DNA of 64,000 bases, taken from contig NZ_JOEE01000001.1 of the NCBI RefSeq assembly GCF_000720925.1, forward strand, positions 496,001-560,000. The letters run 5' to 3'. This stretch comes from Phycicoccus jejuensis (lineage in GTDB: Bacteria > Actinomycetota > Actinomycetes > Actinomycetales > Dermatophilaceae). A program made the translations under genes and the position numbers. Below the pieces are notes generated by a model that saw only the letters and a program-made list of their open reading frames with translations, was not told the DNA's origin and did not search any database. Shown in pieces: positions 57,563 through 64,000 of this stretch (position 1 is the stretch's first letter; the number at the start of each line of letters is the position of its first letter).

Positions 57563-57600
57563 CGTGCAGCAATCGTCGAATGTGACGGTTCCTGCACACC
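57563..57600. repeat. Palindromic repeat copy 1
   Basis: GTGCAGCAATCGTCGAATG followed by TGACGGTTCCTGCAC is an imperfect palindrome. It shares GTGCA...TCGACGA...CCTGCACAC with the copies at 57992-58031 and (reversed) 58057-58098. Confidence 0.65.
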
Positions 57601-57624
57601 GGCCCGAGGCCCCGTGCGAGGAGG

Positions 57625-58029
57625 TCAGGCGAGGTCGGCCCAGAGGACCCAGTTGCCCTCGTAGTGGCCGCGCGCGAGGGGCGTGCGGGGGTCGCACGTG
57701 ATGAGCCGCAGGAGCGGCTCCGGGTTGCCCGCATCCCAGATGGTGTCGTCGGTCGGGGTCTGCTGCTTGGGCATCCCGGCGGAGCGGCGCACGACGAAGC
57801 GGACGACGTCGCCGGAGTCGTAGCGCACGCTGACCGTGTCCCCACGGCGGGCCTGGGGGAGGCGGCGGAAGACGTCGGGGCCGTTGCCCGGGGTGCCGAC
57901 GTGCCCGGCGAGGATAGGGGTCGGGGTCCGGCCACCCGGCTGCGGGATCGTGCAGCACCTGCGCCCCGCCCCTGAGGCCGGCGCCCTCGCCCCGTGCGTC
58001 AATCGACGAAAGCGTCGATTCCTGCACAC
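57625..58029 (-). pseudogene. Truncated class F-like sortase fragment
   Basis: Only the C-terminal catalytic half is present. Catalytic His is in TPILAGHVGT (residue 43 of the open frame) and Cys in LRLITCDPRT (residue 112), with Arg at 115 or 120, plus VFRRLPQARRGDTVSVRYDS. The first 20 residues are encoded by the palindromic repeat at 57992-58031 and resemble translations of the other repeat copies, so no genuine sortase N-terminus or signal anchor exists upstream. Probably a remnant. Confidence 0.6.
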
Positions 58030-58031
58030 GG
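57992..58031. repeat. Palindromic repeat copy 2
   Basis: Contains a perfect 8-bp inner stem AATCGACG (58001-58008) with CGTCGATT (58013-58020), flanked by CCGTGCGTC and CCTGCACAC. It covers the apparent 5' end of the sortase fragment. Confidence 0.7.
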
Positions 58032-58056
58032 ATGGCTGGGCTGACGGGTCTCGCGG

Positions 58057-58098
58057 GTGTGCAGGAACTGACGAATGTGTCGACTTTCGTACACCGGC
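58057..58098. repeat. Palindromic repeat copy 3, inverted
   Basis: GGTGTGCAGGAACTGACGAA...TCGTACACCGG, the reverse orientation of copies 1 and 2, lies between the sortase fragment and the nuoD gene end. Confidence 0.6.
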
Positions 58099-58131
58099 GG
58101 ACGACCCGCCACGCCGCGGCTCCCCCGGTGG

Positions 58132-59352
58132 CTACTTGTCGACGTCGCCGACGACGAAGAACATCGACCCGAGCACGGCGACCATGTCGGCGACGAGGCA
58201 GCCGGGCAGCACGTCGGTGAGCACCTGCACGTTGTTGAACGACGCCGAGCGCAGCTTGAGGCGCCACGGCGTCTTCTCGCCGCGTGAGACGAGGTGGTAC
58301 CCATTGAGCCCCAACGGGTTCTCGGTCGCCGTGTACCGCTCGCCCTCCGGCACCTTGAGCACCTTGGGCAGGCGCTGGTTGACGGGCCCGGGCGGCAGGG
58401 TCCGCAGCCGGTCGAGGCAGGCGTCGGCGAGGTCGAGGCTGACGTGCACCTGCTCGAGCAGCACCTCGAGCCGGGCCAGGCAGTCGCCCTCGGTGCGGGT
58501 GACGACCCGGCCGGGGCCCCCGGGCGCGAAGAGCTCGGCGTAGGCGAGGTAGGGGTCGTCGCGGCGCAGGTCGAGGTCGACGCCGCTCGCGCGGGCGATG
58601 GGGCCCGAGACGCCGTACGCGTGGACGGTCGCGGGGTCGAGCACCCCGACGCCACGGGTGCGGGCGAGGAGGATCTCGTTGCCGACGAGCAGCGACTCCA
58701 GCTCGGGCAGGCGACGGCGCACGGCATCCACCGCGTCGGCGACCCGGCCGAGCCAGCCGGCCGGGACGTCCTCCTTGAGGCCGCCGACCCGGTTGAACAT
58801 GTAGTGCATCCGGCCGCCGGAGGCCTCCTCCATGACGGCCTGCAGCTCCTCGCGCTCGCGGAACGCGTAGAAGACGGGCGTGATGGCGCCGAGTTCGAGC
58901 GGGTAGGAGCCGAGGAACATCAGGTGGTTGAGCACCCGGTTGAGCTCGGCGAGCAGCGTGCGCAGCCAGACCGCGCGCTCGGGCACCTCCATCCCGAGCA
59001 TCGCCTCGACACCGAGCACGACCCCGAGCTCGTTGGAGAACGCGGACAGCCAGTCGTGGCGGTTCGCGAGGACGGTGATCTGCCGGTAGTCGCGGACCTC
59101 GAAGAGCTTCTCGGCCCCGCGGTGCATGTAGCCGACGACCGGCTCGGCGGCGACGATGCGCTCGCCGTCGAGGACGACCTTGAGCCGGAGCACCCCATGC
59201 GTCGCCGGGTGCTGCGGACCGATGTTGAGCACCATGTCGGCCGTCGCGAGCCCGCCGGCCCCGACCGCGACGTCGAGGGCACGTGGCGCGTGCTGCTCGG
59301 TGGGGGCGTCGGGGCTCACGCGGCCAGTCTGCCGCACGCCCGGCGGGGTCAT
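58132..59352 (-). CDS. nuoD: Solitary NADH-quinone oxidoreductase subunit D-like protein
   Basis: 406 residues covering the whole NuoD core: [18 protein letters not shown] (quinone-site His48 and His52), [18 protein letters not shown] (Arg78) and [16 protein letters not shown] gap-free alignment by eye with the bovine 49-kDa subunit places Trp101 (NRHDWLSAF) where the quinone-binding Tyr108 is normally found. No other nuo genes are nearby. ATG 59352 overlaps the methyltransferase stop by ATGA; GTG 59319 is an alternative. Confidence 0.87.
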   Translation of the reverse strand: MTPPGVRQTGRVSPDAPTEQHAPRALDVAVGAGGLATADMVLNIGPQHPATHGVLRLKVVLDGERIVAAEPVVGYMHRGAEKLFEVRDYRQITVLANRHDWLSAFSNELGVVLGVEAMLGMEVPERAVWLRTLLAELNRVLNHLMFLGSYPLELGAITPVFYAFREREELQAVMEEASGGRMHYMFNRVGGLKEDVPAGWLGRVADAVDAVRRRLPELESLLVGNEILLARTRGVGVLDPATVHAYGVSGPIARASGVDLDLRRDDPYLAYAELFAPGGPGRVVTRTEGDCLARLEVLLEQVHVSLDLADACLDRLRTLPPGPVNQRLPKVLKVPEGERYTATENPLGLNGYHLVSRGEKTPWRLKLRSASFNNVQVLTDVLPGCLVADMVAVLGSMFFVVGDVDK

Positions 59353-60305
59353 CCGGCCCGCACGCGGGCGAGCACCCAGCGGAAGCCGCCGAGCCCGCTC
59401 GGGTCGGTCAGCGCGGTGAGCGCCGACGTGCCCGCCAGCGCCGCGAGGTAGGCGGCCGGGTCGGTGCGGGACAGGCCGTGGTCGGGCACCAGGGGGCGGC
59501 CGAGGAGCCGGTGCAGGGCCTCCCGCTGGGTCGTCAGTTCGTCGTGCCGGAGCGAGTCGACCGCGACGTGCGCGGTGACGTCGCACGAGCCGTCGGGCAC
59601 CGGGGCGACGACGACGCCGTCGCGGTAGCCGACGAGGGTGCCGCCGTCCGGACGGTCCTCGCTGGTGTGGCCGTAGTCGACGGCGAGCACCGCCCCGCGC
59701 CGGACGCGAGCGAGCAGGTCGGCCCAGGCGCGGTCGCGCGCCAGCCCGACCTCGACGCGGTCGCCGGGGGCCGCGTCGTCCGTGGGCCAGTGGGACGCGC
59801 ACCACGCGGCGTCGGCGGGGTCGAGCGGGCCGCCGAGGGACTCCTCGCCCGAGCGGGGGTCGACGAGCACCGCGCGCAGCCGGCCGGACTCGTCGACCTC
59901 GGCGACCGTGCAGGGCACGACGTCGAGCCACTCGTGCGCGACGACGAGGACCCCGTCCAGGTCCTGCAGCGCGTCGGGCAGCGCCGCGCCGCCGGACGAG
60001 GTCGTCCATTCGACGGCGGCGGGCAGGGAGGCGGGCCGGCCGACGACGTCGATGCCGGTGAGCCGCAGGTCCGGCCGGTGCGCGTCCAGCGCCCCGAGGA
60101 GCTCGCCGCGACCGGCGCCGAGGTCGACGACGTGGGTCGCTCCCTCGGCGTCCGCGAGGTGGGCCAGGGCCTGCGCGAGGACGGCGCCGGGCCCGCCGTG
60201 CGCCGAGGTCGTGAAGTGGCCGGCCGGTCCCTCGGGTCGCCGGTAGAAGCCGTCCGGGCCGTAGAGCGCGTCCTGCCACGCGTCACGCCACGGCACGGGG
60301 TCCAC
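59349..60305 (-). CDS. SAM-dependent methyltransferase, MidA/NDUFAF7 type
   Basis: 318 residues. SAM-binding [20 protein letters not shown], the family motifs [20 protein letters not shown] and [21 protein letters not shown]. In mitochondria the homologue NDUFAF7 dimethylates an Arg of the NuoD-type subunit, and here it is encoded directly upstream of a nuoD. GTG 60305 is listed; GTG 60314 adds three residues. Faces the DUF2520 gene divergently. Confidence 0.85.
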   Translation of the reverse strand: MDPVPWRDAWQDALYGPDGFYRRPEGPAGHFTTSAHGGPGAVLAQALAHLADAEGATHVVDLGAGRGELLGALDAHRPDLRLTGIDVVGRPASLPAAVEWTTSSGGAALPDALQDLDGVLVVAHEWLDVVPCTVAEVDESGRLRAVLVDPRSGEESLGGPLDPADAAWCASHWPTDDAAPGDRVEVGLARDRAWADLLARVRRGAVLAVDYGHTSEDRPDGGTLVGYRDGVVVAPVPDGSCDVTAHVAVDSLRHDELTTQREALHRLLGRPLVPDHGLSRTDPAAYLAALAGTSALTALTDPSGLGGFRWVLARVRAG

Positions 60306-60348
60306 CCGCCGCACGCTACCGGTGCGCGACGGCGGTAGCGTGCGACGG

Positions 60349-61233
60349 GTGGACGGCCTCGAGCACCCTGCCCGCCTCACCGTCGGCGTCGTCGGCGCCG
60401 GCCGCGTGGGGGCGGTCCTCGGGGCGGCGCTCGCCCGCGCCGGCCACCGGGTGACGGGTGCCTACGCCGTCTCGGACGCGAGCCGCGACCGCGCCGAGAG
60501 CCTCCTGCCCGGCGTCCCGGTCGCCGACGTCCCCACCGTCGTGGAGGGGGCCGAGCTCGTGCTGCTCGCCGTCCCCGACGACGCCCTCGGGCACCTCGTC
60601 CGTGGGCTCGCGGCCACGGGGGCGTGGCAGGCCGGCCAGCTCGTCGTCCACACGAGCGGGCGGCACGGCACGACCGTCCTCGAGCCGGTCCGCGAGCACC
60701 ACGCGATGCCGCTCGCGCTCCATCCGGCGATGACGTTCACCGGCACGGCGATGGACCTCGACCGGCTCGTCGACTGCGCCTTCGGGGTGACCGCCGACGA
60801 GGCGCTGCGGCCGGTCGCCGAGGCCCTCGTCCTCGAGATGGGTGGCACCCCCGTCTGGGTCCCGGAGGAGGACCGGCTCGCGTACCACGCGGCCCTCGCC
60901 CACGGCGCGAACCACCTCGTCACCCTGACCGCCGAGGCGATGGAGGTGCTCGCGCGCGCCGGCGTGCCGGACCCCCGGGCGGTCCTCGCCCCGCTCATGC
61001 ACGCCGCCCTCGACAACGCCCTGCGGATGGGTGACGCCGCGCTCACCGGGCCCGTCGCGCGCGGGGACGTCGGGACCGTGGCGGACCACCTGCGCGAGCT
61101 GGACCGGACGGCGCCCGAGGTCCGACGCACCTACGTCGCGCTCGCCCGGGCGACCGCGCTGCGGGCGCTCGACAGCGGGCGCCTGTCGCCCGCCGCCGCC
61201 GAGCCGCTGCTCGGTGTCCTCGGCACGGAGTGA
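60349..61233 (+). CDS. DUF2520/Rossmann-like oxidoreductase-type protein
   Basis: 294 residues: NAD(P)-binding Rossmann domain (LTVGVVGAGRVGAVLGAALA, LVLLAVPDDALGHLV) and a C-terminal helical DUF2520 domain (YHAALAHGANHLVTLTAEAM, LMHAALDNALRMGDAALTG). The family sits before panC in many actinobacteria and resembles ketopantoate reductase in layout, so a role in pantothenate synthesis is possible but unproven. Start among GTG 60322, 60340 and 60349 uncertain. Confidence 0.85.
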   Translation: MDGLEHPARLTVGVVGAGRVGAVLGAALARAGHRVTGAYAVSDASRDRAESLLPGVPVADVPTVVEGAELVLLAVPDDALGHLVRGLAATGAWQAGQLVVHTSGRHGTTVLEPVREHHAMPLALHPAMTFTGTAMDLDRLVDCAFGVTADEALRPVAEALVLEMGGTPVWVPEEDRLAYHAALAHGANHLVTLTAEAMEVLARAGVPDPRAVLAPLMHAALDNALRMGDAALTGPVARGDVGTVADHLRELDRTAPEVRRTYVALARATALRALDSGRLSPAAAEPLLGVLGTE

Positions 61234-61300
61234 GCGTGGGCGTGGTCACGCCGGGCCTCCCGCCCGTCCCGTCCGCGTGTGGGTGCGCAAGGATGCGGGC

Positions 61301-62230
61301 ATGACGTCGCAGTCGACCGACACCCGTGCCGTCCCGACGGTCGCGATGACCCGCGAGGAGCTCAAGGCCGCGCGCGAGGCCCTGCCCAGCCGGGACGTCG
61401 CGGTGGTCATGACGATGGGGGCCCTGCACGAGGGGCACGCTCAGCTCATCCGCGCCGCCCGGCAGCGCCACGACCACGTCGTCGTGACGATCTTCCTCAA
61501 CCCACTCCAGTTCGGGCCGAAGGAGGACCTCTCGCGCTACCCGCGCACCTTCGACGACGACATGGCGATCTGCACCGCCGCGGGTGTCGACGTCGTCTTC
61601 GCGCCGACGCCCGACGTCGTCTACCCCGACGGTGACCCGGGGGTGCGCATCTCGGCCGGCCCGCTCGGCGAGCTGCTCGAGGGGGCGTCGCGCCCCGGGC
61701 ACTTCGACGGCGTGCTCACCGTCGTCGGCAAGCTGCTGCACCTCACGGCCGCCCGGAGCGCGTACTTCGGCCAGAAGGACGCCCAGCAGCTGCTCCTCAT
61801 CCGGCGGATGGTGCGCGACCTCGACGTGGCGGTCGACGTCGTGTCGGTGCCGACCGTCCGCGAGGGCGACGGCCTCGCGATGAGCAGCCGCAACACCTAC
61901 CTCACCCCGTCCGACCGCGAGGTCGCGCTCTGCCTGAGCCGTGCGCTGCGCGCCGGCGCCGACGCCGCGCCCTTCGGCCCGTCGGCGGTCCGGCGGGCCG
62001 CGCGCGAGGTGCTCGTCGAGGAGCCGCTGGCCCTCGTCGACTACCTCGTGCTCGTCCACCCGCACACGCTCGCCGACGTGCCCGAGTGGTACCGGGGCGA
62101 GGCGCTCCTCGCCGTCGCCGCGCGCATCGGCACGACCCGGCTCATCGACAACACCCCGCTCGTCGTCGGGCCGGGGGGCGGGGCCGTCGACGTCTTCTCC
62201 GACGTCCCGCACGCCCGCGCCGATGTCTGA
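61301..62230 (+). CDS. panC: Pantothenate synthetase
   Basis: 309 residues. Signatures VAVVMTMGALHEGHAQLIRA, FLNPLQFGPKEDLSRYPR, YFGQKDAQQLLLIRRMV and MSSRNTYLTPSDRE. Condenses pantoate and beta-alanine using ATP. ATG 61301 follows AAGGA. It overlaps nadB by eight bases. Confidence 0.95.
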   Translation: MTSQSTDTRAVPTVAMTREELKAAREALPSRDVAVVMTMGALHEGHAQLIRAARQRHDHVVVTIFLNPLQFGPKEDLSRYPRTFDDDMAICTAAGVDVVFAPTPDVVYPDGDPGVRISAGPLGELLEGASRPGHFDGVLTVVGKLLHLTAARSAYFGQKDAQQLLLIRRMVRDLDVAVDVVSVPTVREGDGLAMSSRNTYLTPSDREVALCLSRALRAGADAAPFGPSAVRRAAREVLVEEPLALVDYLVLVHPHTLADVPEWYRGEALLAVAARIGTTRLIDNTPLVVGPGGGAVDVFSDVPHARADV

Positions 62231-63962
62231 GCCCGCGCCGGTCGCGGGGGAGGCCGCGGACCCCGTGGTGCTGCCCGGCTCGCCGCTGCTCCCGCGCCGC
62301 CTCGTCGCGCCCGCCCCGGGCTGGACGGTCGAGGCCGACGTGGTCGTCGTCGGGTCGGGCATCGCCGGGCTCACCTGTGCGCTGCGGCTGCGCGAGCGGG
62401 TCGAGCGCGTGCTCCTCGTGACGAAGACGGTGCTGTCGGCGGGCTCGACCACCTGGGCGCAGGGCGGCATCGCCGCGGCCCTGCACCCCGAGGACACCCC
62501 GCAGGAGCACCTCGACGACACCCTCGTCGCCGGCGTCGGGCTCTGCGACGTCGAGGCGGTCCGGGCGCTGGTCACCGAAGGGCCCGACCGCGTCCGCGAG
62601 CTCGTCGCCCTCGGTGCCGAGTTCGACCGCGACGCCGGCGGCGACATCAAGCTGACGCGCGAGGGCGGGCACCACCGCGACCGCATCGCGCACGCCGGGG
62701 GTGACGCCACCGGCGCCGAGATCTCGCGGGCGCTCATCGCCGCGCTGCGGGCCGTCGTCGACGACCCCGGCATCGAGGTCGTCGAGCACGCGCTCGTCGT
62801 CGACCTCTTGACCGACGCCGAGGGGGCGGTGGGCGGCGTGACGCTCCACGTCATCGGCGAGGGCCAGGTCGACGGCGTGGGGGCCGCGCGGGCGCGCGCG
62901 GTGGTGCTCGCGACCGGGGGACTCGGCCAGATCTACACCTCGACGACCAACCCGCCGGTCGCGACGGGTGACGGGATGGCGGCCGCCCTGCGCGCCGGCG
63001 CCCGCACCACCGACCTCGAGTTCGTGCAGTTCCACCCGACGGTCCTCTTCCTCGGCGAGGGCTCGACCGGCCAGCAGCCGCTCATCTCCGAGGCCGTGCG
63101 CGGCGAGGGCGCCTTCCTCGTCGACGACCGCGGCGAGCGGTTCATGATCGGGCGGCACGAGCTCGCCGACCTCGCGCCGCGCGACGTCGTGGCGCGTGGG
63201 ATCCTCGACGTGATGGGGGAGCGCGGGCTGGCCCACGTCTGGCTCGACGCCCGGCACCTCGGCGGCGACTTCCTGGAGGAGCGCTTCCCGTCCATCGTGG
63301 CCCGGTGCCGCGAGCTCGGGTTCGACCCCGCGACCGAGCTGCTGCCGGTCGCACCGGCGCAGCACTACGCCTCCGGCGGGGTCGAGACCGACCTGCGCGG
63401 GCGGACCTCCCTCGAGGGCCTCTACGCCTGCGGCGAGGTCTCGTGCACCGGTGTGCACGGGGCCAACCGGCTCGCCTCCAACTCGCTGCTGGAGGGCCTC
63501 GTCTTCGCCCACCGCATCGCGGACGACGTGACCCAGCGCCTCGCGGCCGGCGACCTGCCGTGGCGCGAGCCGGCCGAGGGCGAGGACGGTGGCGCCGACC
63601 TGCTCGACTCCTCCGAGCGGATCTCGGTGCAGCGCAGCATGACCCGTGGATGCGGCCCGCTGCGCAGCGCGGTGTCCACGGTGGAGACGCTGCGCGAGCT
63701 CGAGGCCCTCTCGACCGTGGCGGCGAGCGACGCCGAGCCGGGTCCGCGCACCTGGGAGACGACCAACCTCCTGCACCTCGGGCAGGCGCTCGCGCTCCTG
63801 GCCCACCGGCGCGAGGAGACGCGCGGCGGGCATGTGCGCACCGACGTCCCGCGGCGCGACGACGAGCGCTGGCTCGTGCACCAGTCCGTCGTGCGGGCTG
63901 CCGACGGACGGCTCGACGTGCTCGAGCGCCCCGCCCTCGACCCCCTCGGAGGACCCCTGTGA
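62223..63962 (+). CDS. nadB: L-aspartate oxidase
   Basis: 579 residues of the FAD fumarate-reductase/succinate-dehydrogenase flavoprotein family: VVVVGSGIAGLTCALRLRER, STTWAQGGIAAALHPEDTPQ, EFVQFHPTVLF, APAQHYASGGVETDLRGRTS, and GLYACGEVSCTGVHGANRLA. It oxidises aspartate to iminoaspartate for NAD synthesis. Overlaps panC and the next gene, indicating one operon. Confidence 0.95.
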   Translation: MSEPAPVAGEAADPVVLPGSPLLPRRLVAPAPGWTVEADVVVVGSGIAGLTCALRLRERVERVLLVTKTVLSAGSTTWAQGGIAAALHPEDTPQEHLDDTLVAGVGLCDVEAVRALVTEGPDRVRELVALGAEFDRDAGGDIKLTREGGHHRDRIAHAGGDATGAEISRALIAALRAVVDDPGIEVVEHALVVDLLTDAEGAVGGVTLHVIGEGQVDGVGAARARAVVLATGGLGQIYTSTTNPPVATGDGMAAALRAGARTTDLEFVQFHPTVLFLGEGSTGQQPLISEAVRGEGAFLVDDRGERFMIGRHELADLAPRDVVARGILDVMGERGLAHVWLDARHLGGDFLEERFPSIVARCRELGFDPATELLPVAPAQHYASGGVETDLRGRTSLEGLYACGEVSCTGVHGANRLASNSLLEGLVFAHRIADDVTQRLAAGDLPWREPAEGEDGGADLLDSSERISVQRSMTRGCGPLRSAVSTVETLRELEALSTVAASDAEPGPRTWETTNLLHLGQALALLAHRREETRGGHVRTDVPRRDDERWLVHQSVVRAADGRLDVLERPALDPLGGPL

Positions 63963-64000
63963 GCGACCTCGGCTTCCCCCTCGACGACGCCCGGCTCGTC
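63959..64000 (+). CDS. nadC: Probable nadC, 5' end only
   Basis: GTG 63959 overlaps the nadB stop (GTGA); 14 codons (SDLGFPLDDARLV after the start) remain before the window ends. Named from the usual nadB-nadC order; the sequence alone is too short to identify it. Confidence 0.5.
   Translation, partial: MSDLGFPLDDARLV

Noticed and set aside
58132..59352. Part of a complete nuo operon
   Set aside because: Upstream is only a methyltransferase and downstream a sortase fragment; no other complex I subunit is encoded nearby.

Overview
The window is about 72% G+C with frequent GTG starts, tightly overlapping ATGA/GTGA gene junctions, a TipA-type MerR gene and the run tilS-hpt-ftsH-folE-folP-folBK followed by panC-nadB-nadC. 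This points to an actinomycete, most likely a member of the Micrococcales close to the Intrasporangiaceae; that placement is an inference from gene content and style, because no database was searched.

Layout. 1-8936 is host chromosome: SCP2 and VOC proteins, a TipAS-type MerR regulator, a four-gene locus of two exported proteins plus a NarL-type two-component system, tmk-holB, and a lipoprotein peptidase of the alpha/beta hydrolase fold. A tRNA-Thr(CGU) gene lies at 8937-9010. A prophage of about 37.7 kb fills the space between a 45-bp perfect direct repeat (attL 8967-9011, attR 46658-46702) that overlaps the 3' part of this tRNA. From 46703 to the end the sequence is host again: DUF427, ppa, dacB-like PBP, a zinc metalloprotease, tilS, hpt, ftsH, the folate cluster, DUF3180, a sortase fragment, an unusual midA-nuoD pair, a DUF2520 protein, panC, nadB and the first codons of a gene that is probably nadC.

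The prophage is a complete-looking siphovirus. Next to attR are the tyrosine integrase, an ImmA-like peptidase and a second lysogeny gene, with an XRE repressor and an excisionase-like gene in divergent orientation across an operator-rich 160-bp gap. Leftward early genes (43342 to 33389) encode a RecB-type nuclease, a Gln-rich single-strand-binding-like protein, a RuvC-like resolvase, a ParB-like protein with a tandem helix-turn-helix partner, and a primase-polymerase/RepA-type helicase. Then follow HNH, small and large terminase, portal, ClpP-type protease, capsid, connectors, tail tube, frameshift-type chaperones, tape measure, tail tip, a glycosidase-like tail protein, endolysin and holin. 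Four or five small rightward genes next to attL are accessory genes: a lipoprotein, a HicA-like protein behind an operator-decorated promoter, a helix-turn-helix protein, and a two-gene unit with a HEPN-like second member.

Most noteworthy: the phage-supplied tRNA 3' end and terminator; the accessory module beside attL; an iteron-like G+C-skewed cluster inside the replication gene; a GH26-like enzyme in the tail; the ParB/tandem-HTH pair without a ParA; a solitary NuoD with an altered quinone-site residue encoded next to a MidA-type methyltransferase; and a sortase remnant bounded by palindromic repeats.
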